This document shows positions 18,476-28,186 of a stretch of 64,000 nt of DNA, piece after piece. The notes beneath the pieces are model-generated. The model made no database searches, was not told where the DNA came from, and saw only the letters and a program-made list of their open reading frames with translations. A program made the position numbers and the translations under genes. How positions within the stretch are numbered: position 1 is the first letter of the stretch; every line of letters begins with the position of its first letter. The DNA is from Roseburia sp. AM59-24XD (GTDB lineage Bacteria > Bacillota > Clostridia > Lachnospirales > Lachnospiraceae), in the NCBI RefSeq assembly GCF_003478445.1, contig NZ_QUET01000016.1, forward strand, positions 1 through 64,000. The letters run 5' to 3'.

Positions 18476-18816
18476 TGGAGCTGAGGGGAATCGAACCCCT
18501 GTCCGAACCCGGATCCAATGTCCTTCTACTGTCATAGTCAGTGTTTTGACATTCCCTCCGGCTGCCGCCCACTAACAGGCTGCAGTCTTCAGTAGCTTCA
18601 TGAATTTTCTGATACCGCAAAGCTTAGGCATCAGAGTTTCCCGCAGGTCGACACCGGAACCCCTAACGGCGGGACGCTAGGACCGATGGGCTGCAACTAG
18701 GCAGCCAGTGCTAAATTATCTTCAGCGTTTAATTTTAAATTCGAACTTTTAACGTGGTGTCCGACCACGGACAGCTTCTCCATCTTCAGCGAGCCCGTCG
18801 AAACCTGTACAACCCC
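18476..18816 (-). ncRNA. ssrA: tmRNA (transfer-messenger RNA)
   Basis: About 341 nt. The 5' end GGGGTTG pairs with CAGCTCC at the 3' end to form the tRNA-like acceptor stem, and the T-arm GGGGTTCGATTCCCC lies just before the 3' end. A short open frame in the middle ends with AEDNLALAA followed by TAG, the expected tag peptide. It rescues stalled ribosomes together with SmpB, whose gene lies upstream on the same strand. CCA is not fully encoded. The product is non-coding apart from the tag. Confidence 0.95.
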
Positions 18817-18838
18817 TTAAGTTGTAAGATTGCTGATT

Positions 18839-18867
18839 ACTATAACACCCTTACAACATTTTGTCAA
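18839..18867 (-). promoter_or_regulatory. Promoter of ssrA
   Basis: Minus-strand TTGACA (18867-18862), 17 bp, TATAGT (18844-18839), placed about 20 bp before the mature tmRNA 5' end. Confidence 0.85.
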
Positions 18868-18937
18868 TAACCAGATCATCTTTTTGATAAGCTTTTGATC
18901 TATAAATCAGACGTTGTCTGTTCTACCGTAAGCCTGT

Positions 18938-19405
18938 CTAATAAAGATTTCTGACCTTAAACTGCTTTTCAGCCTCCCGGCGCTGATCCTTCTTGGCAAT
19001 GTCCTGGCGCTTATCATACTGCTTCTTACCCTTTGCCAGGCCAATCTCCACCTTCATAAGGCTGCCCTTAAGATAAACATTAAGCGGCACTAAAGTATAT
19101 CCCTTCTGTGCGATCTGTCCCTCAATCTTACGGATCTCATAACGGTGCAGAAGAAGTTTTCTCGCACGAAGCGGATCCCTGTTAAATATATTACCCTTTT
19201 CATAGGGGCTGATATGCATACCGTAGATAAAAACTTCTCCCTTCTGGATGCGGACAAATGCCTCTTTGATACTGCACTTGCCCATACGCAGGGACTTTAC
19301 CTCTGTTCCCACCAGTTCGATACCGGCTTCGTATTTATCTTCGATAAAGTAATCGTAAAATGCCTTTTTGTTGTTCGCAATGATCTTTTTACTTTCCTTT
19401 GCCAT
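18938..19405 (-). CDS. smpB: SsrA-binding protein SmpB
   Basis: 155 aa, the usual length. Contains the OB-fold core ([37 protein letters not shown]), LLLHRYEI and the basic tail [21 protein letters not shown] that inserts into the ribosome. It delivers tmRNA to stalled ribosomes. It sits between rnr (51 bp upstream) and ssrA, the classic trans-translation cluster. AGGAGG is located 4-5 nt before the ATG. Confidence 0.97.
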   Translation of the reverse strand: MAKESKKIIANNKKAFYDYFIEDKYEAGIELVGTEVKSLRMGKCSIKEAFVRIQKGEVFIYGMHISPYEKGNIFNRDPLRARKLLLHRYEIRKIEGQIAQKGYTLVPLNVYLKGSLMKVEIGLAKGKKQYDKRQDIAKKDQRREAEKQFKVRNLY

Positions 19406-19456
19406 AATTCCTCCTAATGCGCATCACGCTGATCTGTCGATCAGATCATCCGCAGT

Positions 19457-21805
19457 CTATCTGCGTGTGCGTCTCTTTGCCACCTTCTTTTTCGCCTTGC
19501 GCTCCTTGGCTCTGCGGGTTCCTCTGTCTGCGCGGCCTCTTCCTGATTTACCATCCTTACCGGAATTTCTTGACTTTCCGGCAGACTTTGCAGCCATCGC
19601 TTTCTTCTCACGGGCACTGATACGCTCCTTCGGCGACTTCTTCTCTAAGGAAGGCAGGATTGGATTGCCGTCCTCATCCTCCTGATACAAAACAAAGTCA
19701 ATCGTTCTGGTCAGCTTGTCGACACCGGCTACAATGATGCGCAGCGGTTCTCCCATCTTGTATACCTTGCCGGTCTGCTCACCGACCATGCGATGAAGAT
19801 CCTCATCATAATAGTAATAATCTCCCGGAATATCTGCCACACGGATCATTCCTTCGATCGTATTCGGAAGCTCCACATACATGCCCCAAGTTGTCAGTCC
19901 GGAAATCGTTCCCTCGAAATCCTTTCCGACAAACTGCTCCATATATTCTGCCTTCTTCATCTTCTCTACTTCGCGCTCTGCGTCATCTGCACGCCTCTCC
20001 AGAGCACTCGTCTGCTCTGCAACCTCCGGAAGGATCTTCTGATAATGATCAATCCTCTTATCCTTCATGCCGCCGTGGATATTCTCCTTGATGATGCGGT
20101 GGATCTGCAGATCCGGATAACGGCGGATCGGCGAGGTAAAGTGGCAGTAATACTTAAGTGCAAGTCCGAAATGCCCCTCACACTCTGTCGTATATCTCGC
20201 CTGCTTCATGGAACGAAGTGCCAGCCTGCCGATCAGTCCCTCCTCCGGCTTGCCGGCGATGGAACGCATCAGCTTCTGAACCTCCTTCGGATGAATCTCA
20301 TCCTCCTTGATCTTTAAAGTATACCCAAAATTCTCGATAAAGAGTGCCAGATTCTGGATTTTCTCCATGTCCGGCGTCTCATGTGTACGATATACAAACG
20401 GAAGCTCGTTCCAGAAATACTCCTCAGCGACCGTCTGATTGGCAGCCAGCATAAACTCCTCAATAATGCGGTTCGCCTGCGTCCGCTCGTATTCCTTCAC
20501 ATCGATCGGCTTCCCCTTCTCATCGAGAATGATCTTTGCCTCCGGGAAATCAAAATCAATGGAGCCTCTCTTCTCCCGTCTCGCCTGCAGGATATCTGCC
20601 AGCTCATACATCAACTCAAACATCGGGATCAGCTCTTCGTATTCCTTACGCTCCGCCTCATCCTTCTCTTCGATGATCTTATGCACACTTGTATAGGACA
20701 TACGTCTTGTTACATTGATCACTGATTCACAGATCTTGTGCTTTACGATCTCACCCTTTTCGTTGATGTCCATCATACAGGACAGCGCCAGACGGTCAAC
20801 GCCCTGATTCAAGGAGCAGATGCCGTTGGACAGCTTGTGCGGGATCATTGGGATAACGCGGTCTACCAGATAAATGCTGGTACCTCGTTTTAACGCTTCC
20901 TTGTCAAGCGGTGACCCTTCCGTCACATACTGACTGACATCGGCGATATGAACACCCAGATGGTACATATTCCCTTCCTTGGAAATGGTGATGGCATCAT
21001 CCAGATCCTTTGCATCCTCACCATCAATCGTAACTGTCTGAAGATCTCTGAAATCGGCTCTTCCAGCCTTCTCCTTCTCTTCCACCTCATCCGGAATATT
21101 CTCGATCTGCTTCATCACATCATCCGGATACTCCTCCGGAAGACCGTATGCCTTGATCACGGAAAGAATATCAACACCCGGATCATTGACATGTCCCAGA
21201 ATCTCCAGAACACGTCCCTCAGGCTTACGCTGCTCATCGCCAAAATCCGTGATCTCGACAACAACCTTGTGACCGGTCACCGCCCCCTTGCTCTCTGCTT
21301 TCGCAACATAAATATCCTTGGTAAATTTCTGATTATCCGGCGTCACAAAGCCAAAATTACGGCTGCGTGTATAGGTTCCGACAAGAACACTGTTGCCCCG
21401 TTCAAGAATATTAAGCACCTGACCCTCGCGCCGTTTGCCTTCGCCGCCTTCCTTTTTGACAAGTACCTGCACGGTATCGCCATCCAGTGCGCTCTTGGTA
21501 TAGGAACCCGGAATGAAAATATCGTCATCCTCTCCTTCCACGCGTACAAAACCAAAGCCGCGCTGTGTCGCCATATACTTTCCGACCTTGACATCTGCCG
21601 GAAGCGGCTTGATCTTCCCTTTCAGATCAATGCTGATCTTGCCTTCCCTCGCCAGCGCGTCTAACACCTCACGGAAATCCTTCTTGTCACGGGACGGCAC
21701 CTGAAGCACCATCGCCATCTCTTTCACAGACATACTGCGGTATCCCTTGGAGCCCACAAACTCCTCGATCATTTTCTTTTTCTCTTCAAATTCTTCCTGT
21801 ACCAT
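19457..21805 (-). CDS. rnr: Ribonuclease R (3'-5' exoribonuclease)
   Basis: 782 aa. Order: an N-terminal winged-helix/cold-shock region (1-230, with YMATQRGFGFVRVEGEDDDIFIP typical of a CSD), the RNB catalytic domain (about 240-590, with DGEDAKDLDDAI carrying the metal-binding Asp cluster), an S1 RNA-binding domain (about 635-720, with GTISGLTTWGMYVEL), and a Lys/Arg-rich tail. It degrades structured RNA and helps tmRNA quality control, consistent with smpB and ssrA downstream. The start at 21805 is ATG with a moderate AAAGGA upstream. It follows the secG terminator, so it probably has its own promoter. Confidence 0.96.
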   Translation of the reverse strand: MVQEEFEEKKKMIEEFVGSKGYRSMSVKEMAMVLQVPSRDKKDFREVLDALAREGKISIDLKGKIKPLPADVKVGKYMATQRGFGFVRVEGEDDDIFIPGSYTKSALDGDTVQVLVKKEGGEGKRREGQVLNILERGNSVLVGTYTRSRNFGFVTPDNQKFTKDIYVAKAESKGAVTGHKVVVEITDFGDEQRKPEGRVLEILGHVNDPGVDILSVIKAYGLPEEYPDDVMKQIENIPDEVEEKEKAGRADFRDLQTVTIDGEDAKDLDDAITISKEGNMYHLGVHIADVSQYVTEGSPLDKEALKRGTSIYLVDRVIPMIPHKLSNGICSLNQGVDRLALSCMMDINEKGEIVKHKICESVINVTRRMSYTSVHKIIEEKDEAERKEYEELIPMFELMYELADILQARREKRGSIDFDFPEAKIILDEKGKPIDVKEYERTQANRIIEEFMLAANQTVAEEYFWNELPFVYRTHETPDMEKIQNLALFIENFGYTLKIKEDEIHPKEVQKLMRSIAGKPEEGLIGRLALRSMKQARYTTECEGHFGLALKYYCHFTSPIRRYPDLQIHRIIKENIHGGMKDKRIDHYQKILPEVAEQTSALERRADDAEREVEKMKKAEYMEQFVGKDFEGTISGLTTWGMYVELPNTIEGMIRVADIPGDYYYYDEDLHRMVGEQTGKVYKMGEPLRIIVAGVDKLTRTIDFVLYQEDEDGNPILPSLEKKSPKERISAREKKAMAAKSAGKSRNSGKDGKSGRGRADRGTRRAKERKAKKKVAKRRTRR

Positions 21806-21869
21806 AATATCTTACATTCCTTTCTCGTCCCGCAAACTCCGGGCTGCAGGCGCAAAACCTCCCTAATTC

Positions 21870-21912
21870 CAAAAAACCGCCTCACGGAAATACCCATGAG
21901 ACGGCATAATTT
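21870..21912 (-). terminator. Terminator of secG
   Basis: Minus-strand stem CCGTCTCATG / CGTGAGGCGG (21904-21895 and 21886-21877), followed by TTTTTTGG. Confidence 0.82.
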
Positions 21913-21946
21913 TCTATCGTACTGATCCTCCGTAAAGCAATCCGCT

Positions 21947-22195
21947 TTAGCTGAAGATATTAAGGTTCAGCAACAGTGAGAATACAACAAAAAGTACAGC
22001 CATAATTCTGGTTGCGAGTACAAGTCCGCCCTCCATGGAACGACCTTTGTTCTTGCCCCAGTATGACTCTGCAGCACCACTGATAGCGCCGGTCAGACCA
22101 GCCTGCTTACCTTCCTGCATCAATACAACAACCGTCAATGCAATACAATCAATAATATAAAGAATTAATAAAATGCCATGAATAATGTTGATCAT
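21947..22195 (-). CDS. secG: Protein translocase subunit SecG
   Basis: 82 aa with two membrane helices (about 3-25 and 58-79) and the conserved cytoplasmic loop VVLMQEGKQAGLTGAISGAAES. It is an accessory subunit of the SecYEG channel. In many Firmicutes secG lies upstream of rnr, as here. Confidence 0.95.
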   Translation of the reverse strand: MINIIHGILLILYIIDCIALTVVVLMQEGKQAGLTGAISGAAESYWGKNKGRSMEGGLVLATRIMAVLFVVFSLLLNLNIFS

Positions 22196-22260
22196 CGAAA
22201 AACCTCCAATTTAATCCAATGTAACTTAAATTTGTCATGATGTTACACAACAACTACTTA

Positions 22261-22289
22261 ATGATAGCACATGTGTCCCATCATTTCAA
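22261..22289 (-). promoter_or_regulatory. Promoter of secG
   Basis: Minus-strand TTGAAA (22289-22284), 17 bp, TATCAT (22266-22261), about 65 bp before the ATG. Confidence 0.75.
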
Positions 22290-22297
22290 GAAGTTTT

Positions 22298-22330
22298 TTC
22301 TATAACGGGTAGATTTTTTGATCTACCCAT
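22298..22330 (-). terminator. Terminator of gpmI
   Basis: Perfect stem GGGTAGAT / ATCTACCC (22328-22321 and 22314-22307), with a T/A-rich flank on the minus strand (TTATAGAAAAAAC). It overlaps the region just upstream of the secG promoter. Confidence 0.7.
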
Positions 22331-22349
22331 ATTCTGCCCGTCAAGACAA

Positions 22350-23894
22350 TTATTTCTTAATCAGGAGTGACTTTCCTGTCATTTCCTTTGGCTGCTCCAT
22401 ACCCATAACCTCGATCAGTGTCGGAGCGATATCTGCAAGGCATCCGCCCTCACGAAGTGTATATGACTCGTCATAGTTGACAAGAATAAACGGTACCGGA
22501 TTGGTTGTGTGAGCGGTATGTGGCTCACCGGTCTCGTAATCAATCATCTTCTCTGCATTTCCGTGATCGGCACAGATAAACAGAACGCCGTCAGCCTTCT
22601 TGATTGCCTCAACTGCAGAACCGACACACCCATCCACTGCCTCAACTGCCTTGATAGCTGCAGGGATCACACCGGTATGACCTACCATGTCAGGGTTTGC
22701 GAAGTTGATGACGATCACATCATACTTTCCGGAACCAATTGCCTCATTCAGTCGTCTGCTGACCTCCGGAGCACTCATTTCCGGCTGCAGATCGTAGGTT
22801 GCTACGGCTGGAGACTTCACAAGGGAACGCTCCTCGTCCTTATTCGGCTCCTCTACTCCGCCATTGAAGAAGAATGTAACATGCGCGTACTTCTCTGTCT
22901 CAGCCAGACGAAGCTGTGTCTTTCCATTGGCTGCAAGGAACTCACCAAACGTATTCTCTACGGATTCTTTCTTAAATGCAACAAGCTTGTTGCCAATTGT
23001 ATCATCATAATCAACGAAGCATACATATGTCAGCTTCAGGAAGCCTTTCTTGCGCTCAAAGCCTGTGAACTCCTCATCACAGAAGCTACGGGTAATCTCT
23101 CTTGCACGATCCGGACGGAAGTTAAAGAAGATCACGGAATCGCCGTCCTTGATCGTTGCCAGTGGCTTGCCGTCCTTCTCGATGACGGTAGGAACAACGA
23201 ACTCATCTGTCTTATCGTTGGCATAAGAATCTGCCATTGCCTGAACAGCATCCTCTGCCTTTACGCCCTCACCATATACAAGTGCAGCGTAGGACTTCTC
23301 AACACGATCCCAGTTCGTATCACGATCCATTGCATAATAACGGCCATGCAGGCTGGCAATATGACCAACACCGATCTCGTCGATCTTTGTCTGAAGCTGC
23401 TCTACATATTCCTTACCGGATGCAGGCGGTGTGTCACGACCATCCAAGAAGCAGTGAACATATACATTCTCCACGCCATTCTTCTTTGCTAACTCCAACA
23501 GTCCGTACAGGTGTGTATTATGACTGTGTACACCACCATCGGAAAGCAGACCATATAAATGAAGATCTGAGCCATTCTTCTTAACATTCTCAATGGCAGC
23601 TAAAAGCTCTTCGTTCTCGAAGAAATCGCCATCGTCGATTGACTTTGAAATACGTGTCAGCTCCTGATAGATCACGCGGCCGGCACCGATATTCATGTGA
23701 CCAACCTCTGAGTTACCCATCTGACCATCCGGAAGACCTACTGCAAGACCGCTTGCATTTCCTTTGACAAACGGATACTCTGCCATCAGCTTGTCCATTA
23801 CAGGAGTGTTCGCCTGTGCGATCGCATTTCCCTCAACCTTGTCATTCAATCCGTATCCATCTAATACCATCAATACAACTGGTTTCTGACTCAT
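22350..23894 (-). CDS. gpmI: 2,3-bisphosphoglycerate-independent phosphoglycerate mutase
   Basis: 514 aa, full length. Alkaline-phosphatase superfamily: metal ligand Asp12 (LDGYG), the phosphoserine nucleophile Ser62 in QMGNSEVGHMNIGAGR, and the C-terminal metal site with ADHGNAEKM and EPHTAHT. It interconverts 3- and 2-phosphoglycerate in glycolysis. It has its own promoter and lies downstream of the gap-pgk-tpiA cluster. Confidence 0.97.
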   Translation of the reverse strand: MSQKPVVLMVLDGYGLNDKVEGNAIAQANTPVMDKLMAEYPFVKGNASGLAVGLPDGQMGNSEVGHMNIGAGRVIYQELTRISKSIDDGDFFENEELLAAIENVKKNGSDLHLYGLLSDGGVHSHNTHLYGLLELAKKNGVENVYVHCFLDGRDTPPASGKEYVEQLQTKIDEIGVGHIASLHGRYYAMDRDTNWDRVEKSYAALVYGEGVKAEDAVQAMADSYANDKTDEFVVPTVIEKDGKPLATIKDGDSVIFFNFRPDRAREITRSFCDEEFTGFERKKGFLKLTYVCFVDYDDTIGNKLVAFKKESVENTFGEFLAANGKTQLRLAETEKYAHVTFFFNGGVEEPNKDEERSLVKSPAVATYDLQPEMSAPEVSRRLNEAIGSGKYDVIVINFANPDMVGHTGVIPAAIKAVEAVDGCVGSAVEAIKKADGVLFICADHGNAEKMIDYETGEPHTAHTTNPVPFILVNYDESYTLREGGCLADIAPTLIEVMGMEQPKEMTGKSLLIKK

Positions 23895-23981
23895 AATCTC
23901 TATTCCTCTTTTCTGTGCTGTCTCTGTCTGTTATCGCCGCGCCACAGCACCGGCAGCGGACTTTCACTTCTACCATCCTTG

Positions 23982-24010
23982 AGTATACAAGATTCCCTCG
24001 CATTCGTCAA
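23982..24010 (-). promoter_or_regulatory. Promoter of gpmI
   Basis: Minus-strand TTGACG (24010-24005), 17 bp, TATACT (23987-23982), about 90 bp upstream of the start codon. Confidence 0.78.
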
Positions 24011-24034
24011 TAACAAGAGCTGCCTGAGATTTAA

Positions 24035-24108
24035 AAGAAAACGCCACGAAACACAGTTCAACGATATCTATATACATTGAACGCATTTCATGGCGTTTTA
24101 TATTATTA
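24035..24108 (-). terminator. Terminator of the pgk-tpiA transcript
   Basis: Long imperfect stem with outer arms AAAACGCCATGAAA and GTTTCGTGGCGTTTT on the minus strand, ending in TTTTCTTTT. It lies between the tpiA stop (24178) and the gpmI promoter. Confidence 0.75.
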
Positions 24109-24177
24109 CTAATCCAAAAGCTAACAGCGTAATATCATGACATCGGGATCAAAGATATTGACTCCTTTGCATCATGT

Positions 24178-24923
24178 TTATGCGTTTACTACCTTACCGA
24201 AATCAGCCTTAAGGGATGCACCACCGATAAGACCACCGTCGATATCCGGCTTAGCAAGAAGCTCTGCTGCATTTCCGGCATTCATAGATCCACCGTACTG
24301 GATGCGGACAGCCTCTGCTGTATCAGTATCATAAATCTCAGCGATGAGATCACGGATACCCTTACATACCTCCTGTGCCTGATCAGAAGTAGCAGTCTTG
24401 CCTGTTCCGATAGCCCAGATTGGCTCGTAAGCGATTACCATGCTCTTAACCTGATCTGCTGTAACACCGGCAAGATCAGACTTGATCTGAAGACGGATCC
24501 AGTCCATTGTTACGCCGAGCTCTCTCTGCTCCAGTGACTCACCACAGCAAAGGATTGGTGTAAGACCGGCCTCGAATGCCTTCTTTACTTTCTTGTTAAG
24601 AAGTACATCATCCTCCTTGAAGTAATCACGACGCTCTGAGTGACCAAGGATCACATACTTAACGCCTGCATCTACAAGCATTGGTGCGGAAATCTCACCT
24701 GTGTAAGCTCCGCTCTCCTCAAAGTACATATTCTCAGCACCTACTGCTACGTTTGTTCCCTTAACTGCCTCTACGACAGGAACGATATCGATTGCAGGTA
24801 CACAGTAAACAACATCAACGTCATCGTTACTACTAAGTCCTTTAACTCATTTACTAAAGCAACTGCCTCACTAGGAGTCTTGTTCATTTTCCAGTTGCCG
24901 GCAATAATTCTTCTTCTAGCCAT
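24178..24923 (-). CDS. tpiA: Triose-phosphate isomerase (frame broken by one missing base)
   Basis: The catalytic residues are all present: Lys12 in NWKMN, His in ILGHSERR and Glu in [14 protein letters not shown]. The frame starts at ATG 24923 (AAGGAG 8 nt upstream) and reads [20 protein letters not shown] normally. It then shifts near 24839-24840, where a GGG expected on the minus strand reads GG; restoring one G gives a continuous protein of about 248 aa ending at 24178. Nothing else is damaged, so this is more likely a sequence error than a pseudogene. It lies 26 bp after pgk and is almost certainly co-transcribed with it. Confidence 0.9.
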
Positions 24924-24949
24924 TGTACTATCTCCTTATATGAATCTGA

Positions 24950-26160
24950 TTATTTATCGTCTGCTGCAACTACACCAGGAAGATCCTTACCCTCAAGGAA
25001 CTCAAGAGAAGCTCCACCACCGGTAGAGATATGAGTCATCTTGTCGCCGAAACCAAGCTGGTTACATGCTGCTGCACTGTCACCGCCACCGATGATCGTT
25101 GTAGCACCCTCAAGTTTAGCCATTGCCTCAGCAACTGCGATCGTACCCTTTGCGAAGTTTGGCATCTCAAAGCAGCCCATTGGTCCGTTCCAAACAACAG
25201 TCTTAGCACCTGCTACCGCATTTGCGAAAAGCTCCGCTGTCTTAGGTCCGATATCAAGACCCTCCATATCAGCAGGGATCTCTCCACGACCAACGATCTT
25301 GATGTTTGCATCGTTAGAGAAATCATCAGCAACAGTTGTATCAATAGGGATCAGAAGCTTAACGCCCTTCTCCTCTGCCTTCTTCTCCATCTTAAGAGCA
25401 TAATCCTTGTAATCCTCCTCAAGGAGTGACTTACCAACTTCCTCACCGTGAGCAGCCATGAATGTGTAAGCCATACCACCACCGATGATCAGTGTGTCAA
25501 CCTTGTCAAGAAGGTTCTCGATAACAGAGATCTTGGAAGATACCTTAGCACCACCAAGAATTGCTACGAATGGACGCTCCGGATTGTTTACTGCATTACC
25601 AAGGAAATCGATCTCCTTCTGCATCAGATATCCAACAGCGCAGTCTCCACCCTTCTTACGGATGAACTCTGTAACACCAACGTTAGAGCAGTGTGCTCTG
25701 TGAGCAGTACCGAATGCATCGTTTACGAATACATCAGCCAGAGATGCAAGCTCCTCTGAGAAAGCCTCTCCGTTCTTTGTCTCCTCAGCTCTGTAACGTG
25801 TGTTCTCAAGAAGTACAACGTCGCCGTCCTTCATTGCAGCAACAGCAGCCTTTGCGTTGTCACCAACAACGTTAGCATCAGCAGCAAACTTTACTTCCTG
25901 TCCAAGAAGCTCAGCAAGTCTCTTAGCAACAGGTGCTAAAGAAAGCTCTGGCTTTGGCTCTCCCTTAGGCTTACCAAGGTGAGAACAGAGAATGATCTGT
26001 CCACCGTCAGCGATCAGCTCTTGATTGTAGGCAGAGCAGCTACAAGACGGTTCTCGTCAGTGATGTTTAAGTCAGCATCAAGTGGTACGTTGAAGTCACA
26101 GCGAACCAGAACCTTCTTGCCCTTTACGTTGATATCATCAACAGATTTCTTATTTAACAT
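24950..26160 (-). CDS. pgk: Phosphoglycerate kinase (frame broken by one missing base)
   Basis: The start is ATG 26160 with AGGAGG upstream, reading [20 protein letters not shown] and DFNVP as in all Pgk proteins. Near 26020 an expected AAGGAGCTG reads AAGAGCTG, which breaks the frame; adding one G gives a full protein of about 400 aa. Downstream motifs are intact: LLENTRY, the ATP site GGAKVSSK, and [10 protein letters not shown] followed by [13 protein letters not shown]. It makes 3-phosphoglycerate and ATP. A hairpin separates it from gap, so part of its transcription may be read-through. Confidence 0.92.
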
Positions 26161-26204
26161 GTTATATTCCTCCTAATAATTAATCATATCTTCTAAAAAA
26201 TACA

Positions 26205-26252
26205 GAAGAAAAGAAAAACGAGCCCGGTCCAATGAAAGACCGGACCCGTACA
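26205..26252 (-). terminator. Hairpin between gap and pgk, terminator or attenuator
   Basis: Minus-strand stem CGGGTCCGGTC pairing with GACCGGGCTCG (one wobble), loop of about 8 nt, followed by TTTTTCTTTTC. No convincing promoter was seen between it and pgk, so it probably lowers, rather than abolishes, expression of pgk-tpiA relative to gap. Confidence 0.78.
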
Positions 26253-26328
26253 TGGATCATCCAATGCACCGGATAAGTATCCGTCAGCAAATGCTAACAG
26301 CCTGTCCGGCTAAGCACCTCAGATCAAA

Positions 26329-27345
26329 TTATGCAAGCTCTGAGAAGTACTTGATTGTTCTTACCATCTGAGATGTGTAAGAATTCTCGTTATCATACCA
26401 AGATACTACCTGTACCTCATAGAGGTCATCAGCAACCTTGTTTACCATTGTCTGTGTAGCATCGAACAGAGAACCGAATCTCATACCAACGATATCAGAT
26501 GAAACGATCTGATCCTCGTTGTAACCGAATGACTCGTTTGCTGCTGCCTTCATAGCTGCGTTGATACCCTCAACTGTGATATCAGAACCCTTACATACAG
26601 CTGTAAGAATTGTGGTAGAACCTGTAGGGGTAGGAACACGCTGTGCAGATCCGATGAGCTTTCCGTTCAGCTCTGGGATTACAAGACCGATAGCCTTTGC
26701 AGCACCTGTGCTGTTAGGAACGATGTTAACTGCTGCTGCACGGGATCTTCTGAGGTCACCCTTTCTCTGAGGACCATCAAGAGTCATCTGATCACCTGTG
26801 TAAGCATGGATTGTTACCATGATACCAGACTGGATAGCTGCGTACTTGTTAAGAGCGTCAGCCATAGGTGCAAGACAGTTTGTTGTACAAGAAGCTGCAG
26901 AAATGATGTTATCCTCAGCCTTAAGTGTCTCATGGTTTGTGTTGTAAACGATAGTAGGAAGATCATTTCCTGCAGGAGCAGAAATAACAACCTTACGAGC
27001 ACCAGCGTTGATATGAGCCTGTGCTTTCTCCTTAGATGTGTAGAAACCTGAGCACTCAAGAACAACGTCTACACCAAGCTCGCCCCATGGGCAGTTGTTT
27101 GCATCAGGGAATGCATAGATCTTAATCTCCTTACCATCAACTGTGATGGAATCCTCTCCAGCTGAAACTGTGTCAGCCTTCTCATACTTACCCTGTGATG
27201 AATCATACTTTAACAGATGAGCAAGCATCTTTGGGCTTGTCAGATCGTTGATAGCTACTACTTCATAACCCTCTGCACCAAACATCTGTCTGAAAGCAAG
27301 ACGTCCGATACGACCAAAACCGTTAATTGCAACTTTTACTGCCAT
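26329..27345 (-). CDS. gap: Glyceraldehyde-3-phosphate dehydrogenase, NAD-type
   Basis: 338 aa. The N-terminal Rossmann motif is NGFGRIGR, Asp34 after the second strand (AINDL) indicates NAD rather than NADP, and the catalytic Cys153 lies in [12 protein letters not shown]. The catalytic-domain motif [13 protein letters not shown] is at the C-terminus. It is the central oxidative step of glycolysis. The gene has a near-consensus promoter and is first in the gap-pgk-tpiA cluster. The reading frame is intact, unlike its two neighbours. Confidence 0.97.
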   Translation of the reverse strand: MAVKVAINGFGRIGRLAFRQMFGAEGYEVVAINDLTSPKMLAHLLKYDSSQGKYEKADTVSAGEDSITVDGKEIKIYAFPDANNCPWGELGVDVVLECSGFYTSKEKAQAHINAGARKVVISAPAGNDLPTIVYNTNHETLKAEDNIISAASCTTNCLAPMADALNKYAAIQSGIMVTIHAYTGDQMTLDGPQRKGDLRRSRAAAVNIVPNSTGAAKAIGLVIPELNGKLIGSAQRVPTPTGSTTILTAVCKGSDITVEGINAAMKAAANESFGYNEDQIVSSDIVGMRFGSLFDATQTMVNKVADDLYEVQVVSWYDNENSYTSQMVRTIKYFSELA

Positions 27346-27457
27346 TTTTAATTCCTCCTAAAATATAATTTATAATATACTGTCACTGCTGGCGCTGTGC
27401 AGTAATTAAGCATTTCTCATAACTGCCCGATTACCTCGCAGTCACAACCCACTCATT

Positions 27458-27486
27458 ATTGTAGCGGACTTGTCCTAAAATTTCAA
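27458..27486 (-). promoter_or_regulatory. Promoter of gap
   Basis: Minus-strand TTGAAA (27486-27481), 17 bp, TACAAT (27463-27458). A leader of about 100 nt follows before the ATG at 27345; I saw no known riboswitch in it. Confidence 0.82.
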
Positions 27487-27532
27487 GCCTTTTTGGGATT
27501 TCTTTGGGATTTCATACAATTTTATCAGTTTC

Positions 27533-28063
27533 TTAAGGATTTTGCGGATTCCAGTATACAATATGCCCTGCCGCAAGTGATTCCTGCACCAGGATCGTGC
27601 GCTGGTTGGCAGAACCCTTAAAGATCAGTCCCAGATCCTTCTGTTCGATCTTAAACTCACCATCCACCAGCACATCCAGATAGGAAAGAAATTCTTTCGT
27701 CTCCTCCCATTCCGAGACCATCCTGCCAAGCACATCCTTCTCATAATCATATCCGGTAAAGCACCATACGGTCTTGTCCGGCAGCTTTTCCCTGATCTGG
27801 CGCAGCAACGGCAGAAGTCCCTGCTGGTTCACATGCTCCATCGGTTCTCCGCCAAGCAGCGTAATGCCCTTGATATAACCCGGACTTAACAGCTGCAGGA
27901 TCTCATCGATCGTATCCTGTGTAAACGGCTTTCCAAACCCGAAATCCCATGTTTCTTTATTGAAGCATTCTTTGCAGTGATGGGTACAGCCACTGACAAA
28001 CAAGGACACACGCACCCCCGGTCCGTTCGCCACATCACATCGTTTTATTTCTGCATAATTCAT
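27533..28063 (-). CDS. nrdG: Anaerobic ribonucleotide reductase activating protein (radical SAM)
   Basis: 176 aa. The radical-SAM cluster is CTHHCKEC (Cys26, Cys30, Cys33; CX3CX2C), followed by the SAM-binding LLGGEPM. It generates the glycyl radical on NrdD. AAAGGAG sits 9 nt before the ATG. In most genomes nrdG directly follows nrdD; here a gene on the opposite strand (28187-29017) separates them. Confidence 0.95.
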   Translation of the reverse strand: MNYAEIKRCDVANGPGVRVSLFVSGCTHHCKECFNKETWDFGFGKPFTQDTIDEILQLLSPGYIKGITLLGGEPMEHVNQQGLLPLLRQIREKLPDKTVWCFTGYDYEKDVLGRMVSEWEETKEFLSYLDVLVDGEFKIEQKDLGLIFKGSANQRTILVQESLAAGHIVYWNPQNP

Positions 28064-28088
28064 CTGATCGACTCCTTTTAAAATTGTT

Positions 28089-28117
28089 TTGACCCATATT
28101 CAAAATACTACTATAAT
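28089..28117 (+). promoter_or_regulatory. Promoter of the secreted protein gene at 28187
   Basis: TTGACC (28089-28094), 17 bp, TATAAT (28112-28117), 70 bp upstream of the ATG. The opposite strand carries the nrdG upstream region, so the two genes share a compact divergent intergenic stretch. Confidence 0.82.
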
Positions 28118-28186
28118 CTATCTTATACGGCAGTGTCTGTATTCTGTAACACCGCTGCCATTCCACCTGTGAACGGAGGTATCCAT

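Noticed and set aside
18324..18620. Short open frame over the tmRNA
   Set aside because: It lies within and next to ssrA and its terminator; the RNA structure explains the sequence.
22509..23492. 327-codon open frame on the plus strand opposite gpmI
   Set aside because: Antisense to an intact, well-conserved enzyme gene; Cys/Ile-rich translation without known motifs or a RBS.
27364..27457. Possible riboswitch in the gap leader
   Set aside because: About 100 nt of leader without a recognisable conserved riboswitch core or terminator/anti-terminator pair.
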